From: Acanthosepion esculentum
Taxonomy: Eukaryota; Mollusca; Cephalopoda; Sepiida; Sepiidae
NCBI GenBank assembly: GCA_964036315.1
Contig: OZ038498.1
Location: forward strand, 6,198,278-6,262,277
DNA length: 64,000 nt
Direction: 5' to 3'
Within the stretch, counting starts at the first letter, position 1. Each line of letters opens with the position of its first letter. Below, piece by piece: positions 33,180-43,952 of the stretch. A program made the position numbers and the translations under genes. The notes beneath the pieces are model-generated. The model ran no database searches, had not been told where the DNA came from, and saw only the letters and a list, made by a program, of their open reading frames with translations.

Positions 33180-33420
33180 TTTAAAGAGTTCAATTGCTTT
33201 TACTCTACAATGCACATACTCTGCATCATAGTGCGCACCATGTCCTGTATTGATGCACCCCATGCCACATTTTAGGTGTTTTCCTTCTGGCTGCATCATT
33301 GCCATTGAATCCTATAAGAAACTCTTCTGCACTTTGCCAGCGCTCTCCAGGCTGGTTTGGATTCAGTTGTTCTTCTCCTAGACTGATTGCCAAATAAAGC
33401 TATAGGGTCCAGTCTTTCCT
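33180..33420. other. Unassigned sequence
   Basis: Moderately GC-rich, no conserved frame or repeat partner found in the window. Confidence 0.35.
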
Positions 33421-33423
33421 GCT

Positions 33424-33475
33424 ATACATACATACATACATACATACATATAATAATAATAATAATAATAATAAT
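33424..33475. repeat. (CATA)n and (AAT)n microsatellites
   Basis: A CATA run is followed by an AAT run. The AAT run forms the 3' tail of the SINE on the minus strand. Confidence 0.95.
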
Positions 33476-34000
33476 TGGCCACTCGATATCGAGGATATCC
33501 GTTGCAATGCACAGCTAGCACATATTGCAACATTTGCACAGGCATTTTTTTTGCAATTTCCCAACTGGGAAATGCCCACAGAGCCCACCTGCAGTTTATA
33601 CTGTTATTGGCGTGTGCAGAGCCAATTAACAGTTTTTTAGAGCGTTGGTGCGAACCCAGCGTGATCATGAATGAACAAGGCTGGCCACCTCAACTCGCAA
33701 TCACGGTGTTTTGTGATATCGTGCTAGCTTTGGCCCACATGGTTTTTGGTGGACCCGTGGCTATGGAACGGACACTTGCCAAAGGTGCCCTGCGCTTGGA
33801 GTCCGATAGCTGCTGAAATTAATTCCAGCCAGGATTCGAACTTGGTGCCTCGTGATTCTAAAGCAACACCTTAGACCACTCAGCCACACTGCTTACAGTA
33901 CCAGGTGTTCCCAAGCGGTCCCCCATCTAAGTACTGACCTGGCTCTACGATGCTTAACTTCGGTGATCGAACGGGAACTGGTGTGTTCATCGTGATTTGA

Positions 34001-34007
<7 letters not shown>
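33476..34007 (-). mobile_element. Composite 5S rRNA-tRNA SINE with 345-bp body
   Basis: On the minus strand, in order: a 5S rRNA-like head (34007-33893) with blocks CGATCACCGAAGTTAAGCAT, CAGTACTTAGATGGGGGACC and GCTTGGGAACACC; a tRNA-Leu/Ser-like unit (33892-33821) with A box TGGCTGAGTGG and B box AGTTCGAATCC; a 345-bp unique body (33820-33476); and an (ATT)n tail. Both Pol III promoters are well preserved, so it is younger than most copies here. Chimeric 5S-tRNA heads are known from AmnSINE1 in vertebrates. The 113-codon plus-strand frame at 33475-33816 lies entirely in the body and is very likely not a gene. Confidence 0.85.

Positions 34008-34044
<37 letters not shown>
33999..34044. repeat. 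(CA)n microsatellite
   Basis: A run of about 42 bp of CA abutting the 5' end of the composite SINE. Confidence 0.95.
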
Positions 34045-34047
<3 letters not shown>

Positions 34048-34599
34048 TATATATATATGGCACAAATTATTACTTTTGATTTTTAAAAAATATACTGGGT
34101 CTCATGGGAGGAATGCTAAATTGAATGCAAATTTAAAATAAACTAAATATAATATTGGTGTGTAAATACAGAAAAAGAAAAAAAAAGCAAGCTTAAAGTA
34201 TAAAAGAGGAACACCAGGTAACTTGTTAAGTAATAATAGATGTTAAAATGGTTAAGTGGGGAAGGTAATCAATATGGGAAGTGCTTATTATATTTGGTTA
34301 ATATATTACCCAGTATATTTTTTTAAAATCAAACGTAATAATTTGTGCCTGTTAAGTTCGTAGAACAACAAAACTTTGAACGTAGGTATATGTATATTTA
34401 TTAATATATACTTCCTAGCTCTGCCTAACCACATTGAGCACTGTTTTGTTTACACCTTACATTAAACTGAGTAAATATTTATTCGCTTACCTGTGGATGC
34501 ACGCTAATGCATGTGTATACAGTTGCTAATATCTAGTTATTTGATTTATCTATGTCAATACCTATATATATATTGTGTGTATTTAGGCAGCATTTTTTC

Positions 34600-34775
34600 A
34601 TTAATACATGTTTCATTAAATAATATAGATAAGTGTTGTCTATATATTTTATGTAAGTTTTTTTCATATATATATGAAAAAAATATATTTTATGTAAGTT
34701 TTTTTCATATATATATGAAAAAAACTTACATAAAATATATAGACAACACTTATCTATATTATTTAATGAAACATG

Positions 34776-34782
<7 letters not shown>
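34600..34782. mobile_element. Palindrome with 75-bp arms
   Basis: Arms 34600-34674 and 34708-34782 are reverse complements with essentially no mismatch; the middle repeats part of the arm (TATATTTTATGTAAG). It lies immediately upstream of a (TA)n run and of the hammerhead-type palindrome at 34813. The 124-codon frame covering it is an artefact of the repeats. Confidence 0.88.

Positions 34783-34812
<30 letters not shown>
34783..34812. repeat. (TA)n microsatellite
   Basis: Perfect AT run joining two palindromic elements. Confidence 0.95.
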
Positions 34813-34815
<3 letters not shown>

Positions 34816-35022
34816 GAAATATAGTTTTAAGGTGTGCTATATTTATGAGATAAAGTGCTCAATATCAGAGATAGAGCGTGTGTAAATATAAATATAAACG
34901 TGAACATTGAAGTCAACACTCAGAGGCGACAGGCTGTTTCATGCGGGACACAACTGCCAGGCCTAACAATTGCATCCAGCATGAAACAGCCTGTCGCCTC
35001 TGAGTGTTGACATCAATGTTCA

Positions 35023-35023
<1 letters not shown>
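34813..35023. mobile_element. TA-flanked palindrome family, copy with full right arm
   Basis: The left unit (GAAGAAATATAGTTTTAAGG, GATAAAGTGCTCAATATC) leads into 45-bp arms 34900-34944 and 34979-35023 (GTGAACATTGAAGTCAACAC and GAGGCGACAGGCTGTTTC). Each arm contains GAAAC and ACAG/CUGU pairing as in a hammerhead stem III, but both CUGANGA boxes at the apex are mutated (CUGGCAG and CUAACAA). Confidence 0.82.

Positions 35024-35024
<1 letters not shown>

Positions 35025-35067
<43 letters not shown>
35025..35067. repeat. (TA)n microsatellite
   Basis: Perfect AT run of about 42 bp. Confidence 0.95.
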
Positions 35068-35070
<3 letters not shown>

Positions 35071-35074
35071 GTGT

Positions 35075-35170
35075 CATGTTTTGTCCGTTAGGACTTCATC
35101 AGATTAAAGTAATGTTTCGGTTGATGTGACTACATGTGTATGAAGAGAGCGGATGCTGATTTTTTATACT
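35075..35170 (-). mobile_element. Dispersed repeat with degenerate hammerhead-like core
   Basis: On the minus strand (35085-35115): intact CUGAUGA, an extra A, stem II GUCC with GGAC around UAAC, then AAAAC in place of GAAAC. The flank matches 11350-11450. The missing G12 would abolish cleavage in a normal hammerhead. Confidence 0.45.
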
Positions 35171-38100
35171 ATGCATGACCTAGTGATTAAAGTGCTTTCT
35201 ATACATTTTCATCTTAGTAAATTGCTTTTTGGTTAAAGAAATGCTACTTTAATTAAAAGAGAAATAAATTTATTTAGATGAAAGTGTATAGAAAGTGCTT
35301 TAATTGCTAGATCATCTACTGTAAATTTATGTCCAGGTTCTTACAATATTTCCCCTTACTTGTCGGGTCTTCTATTATCACAATGTGGGATACTTAAAAA
35401 AAAAAAGTGATAAAAGCATAAAGGAAAAGAAATTAAATGAAATTGGCTACACTACATACTTAAATACATACTTAAGAAAATCAATTTAAATTTAAAAGTT
35501 GAAAATTTCTGTATACCCTCTCCTTCATGCATATGTATAATCACATCAATGTAAACATCATTTTAGTTCGATTTTAGTATAAAATGTGCGACACATAAAT
35601 AAATTTTCCACTTTGTCATAGATTTTTCGAAAATTGTGCTAATATATAAATTTTTATATATCTTTTAGCTGTTTATAGTGTATTTGGGCATCAATTTCTC
35701 ATTTATATATGTTTGCTTGAAGACCAATAAAAGTTCTTTACTTAGGAGTATTTATTTGACATCCGTGTGATCTGTCCAATATACACTCAGGCTGTAGTTG
35801 TGAGTCATTACTTTGTTACAGATAATGTCAAGTAAACAGGAATCAAACTTTCTTGAGAAAGCAAGGAATTTTGACTCAACACAACCAGACTTATATGGGC
35901 AGTGCAATCCTACAACTCTTTGCTAGCTAGAAAGTAGACATTCGGTTTTGTTCAGTTCAAATCTTCTTCTGTAAATGAATAGTTAGTATCTCTGTATAAG
36001 CGATTCTGTAAAAGTAATATCACCTAGTTATTTCCACAGAAACAACAACAGATCCAAGTAACACAATAACACCATTCAAAAGAATAAGTATTCAGTTACA
36101 AAACACTGTTTTCTCACTAAGTCACGACCATTAATGATGCATTTTTGAGGTACGCTTCATCTTGACATCTATACAGAGCTTCCTGGAACATTTTTTTTTA
36201 CTTCAATGTTGAAATTCATTATGCATCACCTACTTGTGTTCATATCCATTGTTTGGTCTCTGTAGACATTCAAGGAGCATCAATGAATGTAGTTTTTTCT
36301 GTATCGAGGAATTCAGTGACAAGCATCCGTTTCCTATGCACTTTCATGTCAGATGCAGCTTTGCTAGACTGTTATTTATAACAAGGTTACAAAATGATGG
36401 ATTATTGGTGGAAAAATTCAACCTCTACTCCTGTATAACCAACATAAGGAAGAATTACTTTTGGAGCAACCCTGGTAGAAACAAGTTAGTCAATGTCAGC
36501 AGCTTCACTGAAAATTAAACGGACTGATTTAAACAGCTTTCTGCTATTTCCATATCTGCCTTTAACCAGCAATAAGTAGCTAGTTTCTCGCATCCATCTC
36601 TATTATGAAATTCATTGCTACTGAACGTAGCTCTGTGTATTTGCCGCCTCAATTCTTGTCTCAAAGGAAACTGACGATTCTATTGCTATGATTTAGAGGG
36701 CAATATGACATCAAGCTGAAGATTAGTGTTTCTGATAATGTCAAGATGAATTTGGAGGCGAGATAAATCATAATAGCTATCAAGCACTGTCCATAGAAAC
36801 TTATTCATTTGTTTCCACCTTTGGTGTCCTTTATTAGTAACAATCCTCGTGAGGCTTTCTTATTCTCTGCAATGACAGCTTTGCTCATGACAGCCAGAAT
36901 TTCTTTAAATAATCACAAGTAGAGTTAAGTGTACTCTTCTTGAACTAGTGTCACTTTATTTGTCTGTATTCTAATTTAAAAATAGCAATTACCGCAAATG
37001 TGAAAAATTAACAGCCTGTATCTTTATTACCTACTTGAATTGGAGCGCACTTTATCGTTGGAAATTAGGATTTGAAGTTGCTCCGTGCATTTTCATTCAG
37101 CTGACAACTATACATATCACATTTTCAGCAAAGCCGTTGACAAACGAGATTTAGTGCCTTTCTATTAAGATTGATCATACAAATGTTATGGCTTATTCCA
37201 TTTCATCCCATTGTTAATTGAACAATTTATTCTTTTGTGAAGAATGGCCTAATGGATGGGACATTTGAAATTAGTAATCAGTGAAACGGAATCAACTTCT
37301 CGTTGCCAGTTTCTCTTATTTCATACTGATGTCTTTGAAAGATAGTCATGGAATTTCCTGTCTTGTGACCACCATGATAAGAGAGAACATAAAGCAAATC
37401 TACAGTAAATCTTTCTCTCTCTCTATCTTGTGTACAAAATCTTCAGTACACAGGTTTGATGATGTTCAGAGCCAACTCTTTGATGGCATGCCCCTAAAAC
37501 TCGAGTAGGGGTGGGGCGCATTAGGGTTCAGTACTGAGAAACATGAGAAAGGAAGACATTTTAAATATGTAATAGCTGATGAAACATGAAATAAACACTG
37601 TATTCTATGTAAATATAAATTAAATTTTTATTTCACTCTGTGATTGGATTCAGTCCTGATATGGATGCACCCCCGGTGGGGGGGGGGGCTGTAGCATCCT
37701 CTCCCCTGCTTTGAAAATTTTCAAAGGGCAATTGAAAGCATCAGGAAAATAAAATAGGTATTAGTAAAAATTAAGGATTCATAAAAAAAAAGATGTTTTT
37801 TTAAACAACAACTTCATCTTTACAATGCTATTGATAAGTAATTACTTTTATCCTCCAAATTCATTTTGTATAACAAATCACTAATACTTTTCTCTTGTTT
37901 TCATTCTTATCAATTTTGCAAAATATATAGTATTTCTTGCTAGTCAGACTCAGTGTTTCTATATATGATATCTGTTATATTTACATATGCTCTCTCTTAT
38001 ATGTAGCACTTTTACCCATACATATAGCCTACCTTAAAACTATACTTTTGATATACGTACATGCACACACAAGTTTCATGAAAAACAATTGAAAAGCTAC

Positions 38101-38380
38101 TGTGATTAAGCATTTTATTTTATTTGTGTTCATATAAGTAATTTCTTTTCTAAACATAAGGTATGTAAAAGTTGTCCAAATGTTCTGTATATCTGAGCTC
38201 TTTTGCCTATTCTGTTTGCCATTATCAAGGATGTGTTTTTTTTAATATGTAGATTTTTTTTTGGTTTCTAAAGTGATGGGAATGATTTATTATTTTCCAA
38301 ACCTGGTCAGTACATTGGGGTCATGTTCATAGTTGTTGTTATTGAGAGTTGGCTTTTCTTTTTTTTTTATTATTAATGCT
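35171..38380. other. Long stretch without recognised gene
   Basis: Contains an A tract at 35396-35406 and a G tract at 37677-37688. The frame at 36234-36518 (94 codons) and its surroundings 36100-36950 have fairly even base composition and could be an ancient coding relic, but no motif was found on either strand. Confidence 0.4.
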
Positions 38381-38389
38381 TCCATTATT

Positions 38390-38530
38390 TTTTATTTTTT
38401 AAAATTTTTTTTTTACATGAGGATGAAGCTATTAAAGTTGTATTTTCTACAAGTATGTTGCAGATAGTGTTGTTAGTATATTCTACAAGACAGTCCCCTT
38501 CTGTGACCATAATGGCAATGTCTACAACGA
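38390..38530 (-). pseudogene. Penelope-like element C-terminal fragment
   Basis: The minus strand reads ICNILVENTTLIASSSCKKK (38398-38480), closely similar to the C-terminus of the Penelope-like element at 41930-41990 (IQKILVENTRIITSSTCKKR). The rest of the element is absent and a LINE 3' end begins next to it. Confidence 0.6.
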
Positions 38531-38639
38531 AACTAATGGTGTTGGTTTGGGAAATCTGCTTGGTCTGGGCTTCTCCAATTACTCCATGTCCCATGTAGAA
38601 AATACGATATTTAACCAGATCTTTTTTTTTTTTATGTGC

Positions 38640-40552
38640 CGTGTCCTTTCAGGACATAGGCGATCATGGCTCTCGACTTGCAGGTCTCAGCCATCTCCTT
38701 CCCTCTGCTTCCTCCCTCAGACCACATTCTGTCATCCACCTGCTCAAGCTCGTCAGATATTTCACTCGCTGCTTTCCCTTGTCTCTCTTTCTCTCTATTT
38801 GACCCGTGAGTATCAGATTCTCCAGGCCCTCCTGCCTCATTCTGTGTCCCAGAAACTTAGGCTGCCTCTTTCTGATGTTAAGTATAAGCCTTCTCCTCAT
38901 TTGTAACCTCTCCAAGACCTCATCGTTGCTCACATGCTTGGTCCATGATATCCTTAGCACCCTTCTGTAGAACCACATCTCTGTCGCCTTGAGTCTCTTC
39001 TCCATCTTTAAAGAGACCGTCCAACATTTGCTGCCATAAAGAAGGACAGATGTCATGTAGCAGCTCAGTATTCTTTTCTTTGTTACCAAAGAAACCCTCC
39101 CCTGTCTAGCAATACTCTGACCCAATACGTCTACTGATCTCAGTGTCACACTTACCATCTTCTGTCAAGATGCTTCCCAGATATTTAAAATTTTGTGTCT
39201 GCTTGATTCTAGTGTTCCCCTCCTGCAAATCGCATTTTGGGCTCATCCATTTACTGATGACCATACATTCTGTCTTCTTGTAGTTTATGCTTAGTCCTTT
39301 CTTCTCACTCTCCGTCGCTACCGTCTGTAGGAGATTTTGTAATGTCTTTTCTGAGTCCGTTATCAGTACTGTGTTGTCTGTGTATCTTACATTGTTACAG
39401 TTGTGGTCGCCAATGCTAAATCCTTGTAAGGGTTTCCTATTCTCTCAGAATTGCCTCACTGTATAGGTTGAACAGGTCGGGTGAGAAGATGCATCCTTGC
39501 CTTACACCCCTTCCTATTTTTGTATATTTACTGAACTTGTTCCCTATGCACATGCATGCTATTTGCTGCCAGTATAGGTTCTTGATTATTCTTATACCTT
39601 TCCCAAATATATCAAGGTTGCTGAGCAGTTCCTTCAGATCCTTGTGGCATACTTTGTCGAAAGCCTTTGCATAGTCTATGAAACATAGGTACACGTCCTT
39701 CTGCATGTGTATCGCTCTTTCTGATAACACTCTGAGCATGAATATTGCATTCCTTGTTATGGTGTCTTTAACAAACCTGCACTGTTCTTGTCCTATCTCT
39801 GGCCTGATTTCGCTTCGCACTCTATTCATCAGAATACGGATGATGAGTTTTTTCATGTGGCTCATTAGGCTTAATTTTTCGTGGAGTTTGCATTCGTTTG
39901 TGCCTGGTTTCTTAGGCATATCTACGAAGATAGATCTGCTGAGGTCTTCTGGTATATCCATGCTGTTGTAGATTTCATTTGTTATTTCGGTGATCTTGTC
40001 TATGCCAAAGTCATCTTAGGCTGTCAGCATTTCCTTTACAATTCCGTCTGGCCCAGCTGCCTTGTTTCTGTTCAATTTGGCTAGTGCAGCTTTTACTTTG
40101 GTTTTCAGAATTCCAGGTCTGTCGGTAGTTCTGTGTATTACTAGTTGTTCCCTTTCGTCATGGAAGAGTTCTCCAATATACTCGCTCCAGTGTTGAAGAA
40201 TTTTTTTCTTCTCTAATATGAGTGTTCCATCCTTTGATTTTAGGCAGCCTGTTGATGAGCATATCTACTGTCCTGTTAGTTGTCCTATTTGTTTGAGCAT
40301 GTCTCTTTTGTTGGTGCTACACAATCTTTCTATTTCTGCACATTTTTCATTTAGCCACTCTTCTTTAGCTTGCTAGCATTTGGTCCTTATTTCATTGTGT
40401 AATTTTCTCTACTCCATTCCGTATCTTGGCCGAGTTTTCCGTCTTCTTTCCATCATGTCGAGAATCTCATCAGTCATCCACTCGTTTCTCCTTCTTCGTC
40501 CCGTCTCCTTTGGGATGATATCGTCTGCTGATGTCACTAAAGCGTCTAGGAA
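38640..40552 (-). pseudogene. LINE family 3 reverse transcriptase region (3' part)
   Basis: On the minus strand, read from 40552 down: a linker (NEWMTDEILDMMERRR), RNKAAGPDGI (40045), the RT palm motif IDYAKAFDKV (39650), GVRQGCIFSPDLFNLYSE (39450-39500), a mutated catalytic motif RYTDNTVLI (39364-39390; family YADD), the thumb (INYKKTECMVISKW), and a C-terminal region LYGSKCWT, EMWFYRRVLRISWTKHVSND, RQPKFLGHRM and AMIAYVLKGHGT ending near 38640. Two long frames (39437-39961 and 38664-39158) plus several frameshifts and stops. The YADD change to YTDN alone would destroy polymerase activity. Its endonuclease domain lies inverted next to it. Confidence 0.88.
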
Positions 40553-40862
40553 ATCATCATTATCATGGGAGACCTAAATGCCAAAGTAGGCAGGGAAAGG
40601 GCAGGGGATATAACAGGAAGATTTGGACTAGGAAGCCGCAGCAAAAGAAATGGATTCAGTGGTGCACAGCCAATGACCAGGTAATAGTCAAACACATTGT
40701 TTCAAGATCATCTGAGACGACTATAGACATGGAGGAGTCGAGGAGGAGAAACTAAAAACCAAATTGATTATATAACCATCAATAAAGGATTCAGAAATGC
40801 AATGATTCACTGCAAAACCTGTCCTAGTGCTGATTGCGGAAGCGATCATCTCCCTCTTAACC
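40553..40862 (+). pseudogene. LINE family 3 endonuclease fragment, inverted
   Basis: The plus strand reads MGDLNAKVGRERAGDITGRF (40565), GLGSRSKRNG, then QIDYITINKGFRNAMI (40760-40805) and SADCGSDHLPL (40823-40855). DLNAKVG, QIDYI and SDH are hallmark blocks of the apurinic-type endonuclease of LINEs. It should lie upstream of the RT in the same orientation, but here it faces the other way, as in 5'-inverted insertions. Confidence 0.85.
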
Positions 40863-40875
40863 AGATCAGTAAACC

Positions 40876-41096
40876 TAAAATATATACATTATTTACATTA
40901 TTCGGACTATTGTCCTCATCTTTGTCGCCATATTTATTACAATGTTTTGTCCGTTGGATGCTCCGGCCTTCTTCAGGTGGTTGGAATGTTGAACTGAACC
41001 CTTTATACGTTGTACTAAATATGGCAACAAAGATGAGGACAATAGTCCGAATAATGTAAATAATGTGCATAATACCTCATCTCGGAAATATAGACA
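40876..41096. mobile_element. 2213-type fold-back module preceding Penelope RT
   Basis: Inverted arms 40885-40944 and 41009-41070 (ACATTATTCGGACTATTGTC, CTCATCTTTGTCGCCATATT). The centre has the minus-strand hammerhead-like segment (CUGAAGA, GGCCG with CGGAC, and GAAA changed to AAAA). The right flank TACCTCATCTCGGAAATATA runs directly into the RT at 41098. Confidence 0.8.
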
Positions 41097-41097
41097 G

Positions 41098-42310
41098 ATC
41101 CTGAAATATATGTCCGCTATGTAGATGATATTTTTACTTTATCAAAAAACACAAAAGAAATAGATACTCTCAAAACCACATTTGAAAAAAACTCTGTCCG
41201 TAACTTTACCTACAAACTAAGTCAAAAAAAATAAACTCCCTTTCTTAGACGTTCTCATAGAATGCAGTAACCATACTTTCACCACCTCACTGTTTAAAAA
41301 AAAATCCACTAACAGAAACTCTTGCCAGCTTAATTTTAAGAGTGAATGTCCACTCAGAAAAAATAGCAGTGATAAAAAAAAAACTTCCTAAAGAGAGTAC
41401 ACACGAATTAATCCTCTCGTCTACTTTTTCTTAAAGAACTCAACAATGCAAAACATTCACTTGTTAACAATGGTTTTCCTAACCACCTCATCAACCACCG
41501 GATTATTATTTCTTTCTAAAGTAAATAATAACGATACTGAACATACAGACAAAAAAAATAGCATATTTTCTATAAAAGCTAAATGCATGTCAACTATAAG
41601 CAAGATGAATCTTCACGTAGAAATATCATAAAGAAATACACTACCCCAGTTGAGCTGAACAAAAAATTAAATTATCTATTACAAAAAATTTAAAACGGCT
41701 AACCTTATCCTCAAGAGTAACAACACACCTTCAAAATCAAACTACAAAGAACGAACATTATTTATGAGTTCAAATGCCCCTTAAGGAACTGTGGTCCTGA
41801 TCAAACTAAATTCATAAATAATTACATTGGCCACACTGCTACATGCCTGTCTAGATGACTTACGTTACACCTGTCTGACCATAGCTCCATTAGGATTCAT
41901 CTAAACACACACAAAAACCTATCAGACTCCATCCAAAAGATACTAGTAGAAAATACAAGGATAATAACCTCTTCTACATGTAAAAAAAAGATTAAAAATA
42001 ATGGAAGCCTTAATAATAAAAATGTAAAAGCCAACACTCAATAATATTAAGTATGAACACAGCCACAATGTGTTGTGTTCGGAAAATAAAACATCCCTAT
42101 AACTCTAGATACATACACACACTCTATATATCCAGTTAAAAATATAAAATCATTCTTGATAATAGCTAAAAGTATAGCTGAAAGCACTTGGAATTACAGA
42201 AATTTTGGACAGTTTGTATACACTGTGTCCAGAAAAGAAAACATTTGTTCGTGCACAAGAAATAGTAAATAAGTCTTAATCGCAGTACCTTGTCTGTCAA
42301 CTCTAATGAA

Positions 42311-42330
<20 letters not shown>
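41098..42330 (+). pseudogene. Penelope-like retroelement: RT core, GIY-YIG endonuclease and 3' end
   Basis: Reads EIYVRYVDDIFTLS with the catalytic YVDD (41105-41145), then KLPFLDVLIECSNHTFTTSL (41224-41285) after a one-base frameshift, LNFKSECPLR (41330-41360) and LVNNGFPNHLI (41460-41495). The GIY-YIG domain follows: IIYEFKCPLRNCG (41758-41796) and NYIGHTATCLSR (41820-41856), then HLSDHSSIRIHLNTHKN and ILVENTRIITSSTC. A TGA replaces an expected Arg codon after CLSR. The N-terminal half of the RT is missing. The last 270 bp match the isolated 3' end at 20011. GIY-YIG linked to this RT type is specific to Penelope-like elements. Confidence 0.92.

Positions 42331-42341
<11 letters not shown>
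42317..42341. repeat. (TA)n microsatellite
   Basis: Short TA run at the 3' edge of the Penelope-like element. Confidence 0.9.
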
Positions 42342-42342
<1 letters not shown>

Positions 42343-42344
42343 AT

Positions 42345-43105
42345 AAAAACTGTCCTTCATTACCAAAGAAAATTTACAGTAAGCATTAATTTATGACTTC
42401 TGAGATAGCTCTACAACTCAATGGTAGTAGCATTGAATCTAGGACAATATGGGCACTGAAAATTGGTTTTCTGTAAATGCTGCCTGTATTGCTCTGGGGT
42501 ATTGTTTCCCAGAAGTAATAGGCTTTTGATGCCAGGCCTTCTCAAGTCATCTGGGTACATAAAGATGAAAAGTATGAAAATCTCCTTGAGCAAATGTTGG
42601 AGGACCAATAAAAGTTGGAAGCTAAGGCTTTGTCAACTGGACCATTGTATACCTGAGAGAAAGAACTCTATCTCTATGTATCTGGCATTCCTATACTGTG
42701 ATGGGAAAATAACAAATTTATTTGAGATATGCATTGGTTACCTCGGCTTAGAGGTAATGGCATCAGCTCTGACACCATAATTGACTCATGGGTAATTATT
42801 TGATGAAGATGCTATTTGAGAGCTACTGCTTCCATTCTCATTGTAGCATTAGGTCTGAATTTATTTGTTATATATGTATATGTCTCTGCATACTGCTGTT
42901 AAAATATTTATTTGTTTAATGTATATAGACTCCTATATTTTACAAGAATATATTTGTAAATGTGTATATTTCTCTATTTGTTTCTACATATATACAGGAT
43001 ATCCCCTTCAAAATGTATACCTACTTGGAATGATTATCAAACCAGTGTTCTTTAAAATACATTTCCTTTTCAAAATGTCATAGAATCTACAGACAGGATT
43101 TAATT
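42345..43105. other. Stretch without recognised gene
   Basis: The minus-strand frame 42411-42608 and plus-strand frame 42463-42780 overlap the same sequence and show no motif. Confidence 0.4.
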
Positions 43106-43109
43106 TTTT

Positions 43110-43312
43110 CTGTCAGTGCCTGTTGAAGCAACAGAAACATTGTTCTGCAGAAGGATGCTGAGAATACCATAGACCGAACACGTGAGCAATGACAGTTTTA
43201 GAGATAATGGAAACAAAAAGGACAATTATCCTTAACATCAGAAAGGGATAATTGAAATTTCTAGGGTACATAATGAGTGCTTGGAAAATTTGATACTCAT
43301 AGGCACACATTT
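43110..43312 (+). pseudogene. LINE family 3, C-terminal fragment
   Basis: Reads FCRRMLRIP, then TEHVSND (43175-43195), and after frameshifts a GYIMS/LENLI-like end (43265-43300). This corresponds to FYRRVLRISWTKHVSND and GLENLI in the copies at 38664 and 63638. Confidence 0.7.
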
Positions 43313-43319
43313 TCTAAAC

Positions 43320-43950
43320 CTAAACTAAAACACCAGACAGCTCTGTCAAAAAAAAGTTTGGGAATTGAAAGAGAAATGTTTGGGCCCACAGATAGTTTGG
43401 AAAATTATAAGTTCCGCACATATTCCTAATAGTCTTAGAGATATGTGAAACTTATGTTTAGAAGAAAAAATTGGAATAATAAAATACAATAATCAAAGCC
43501 ATTCAGAGGAATGAATTAGTTTTAAAATGTTGACATAGAAACAAATTCAAATTTCCATAATCTAAGTTTAACTTAATTAGCTACTATATTTCCATAATAT
43601 TCACTCCTCTCTAACTCTTCAAATGTCAAAAGTATAACTAATTCTAATTTCTATATTTTTATATTCCCTCCCTATAACCTCTTTACACTATATTAATTCA
43701 TAAACTTTCCCCTTCTCAAAGATCTCCCCAACTCTCTTTCCATGAATCCCTTACATCCTTTTATCTATATATTTTTAATTTATTTTTAAACCCCTTTTTA
43801 TTCCTCTTTTGATTTTAAATTCATATTTCATTCTTCATATAACCACAAATTAATGTCATAAGGTTAATATTCAGGTTTAATTTTATAAAACTTCTTCCTT
43901 TTAAGACAAATACATTCCGCCCTCCCCTGGCCGCTGTCTCACGCCTTTCA
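43320..43950. other. AT-rich stretch without gene
   Basis: C/T/A-rich sequence with no long frame. Confidence 0.45.
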
Positions 43951-43952
43951 TC

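Noticed and set aside
33475..33816. 113-codon plus-strand open frame
   Set aside because: It lies exactly in the body of the composite SINE, antisense to the element, and starts at the tail boundary.
34511..34885. 124-codon plus-strand frame
   Set aside because: Mostly palindrome arms and (TA)n; isoleucine/tyrosine runs come from the dinucleotide repeat.
36100..36950. Ancient coding relic
   Set aside because: Base composition is more even than nearby, but no motif could be read on either strand, so no family can be named.
38547..38906. 119-codon plus-strand frame
   Set aside because: Antisense to the LINE C-terminal region.
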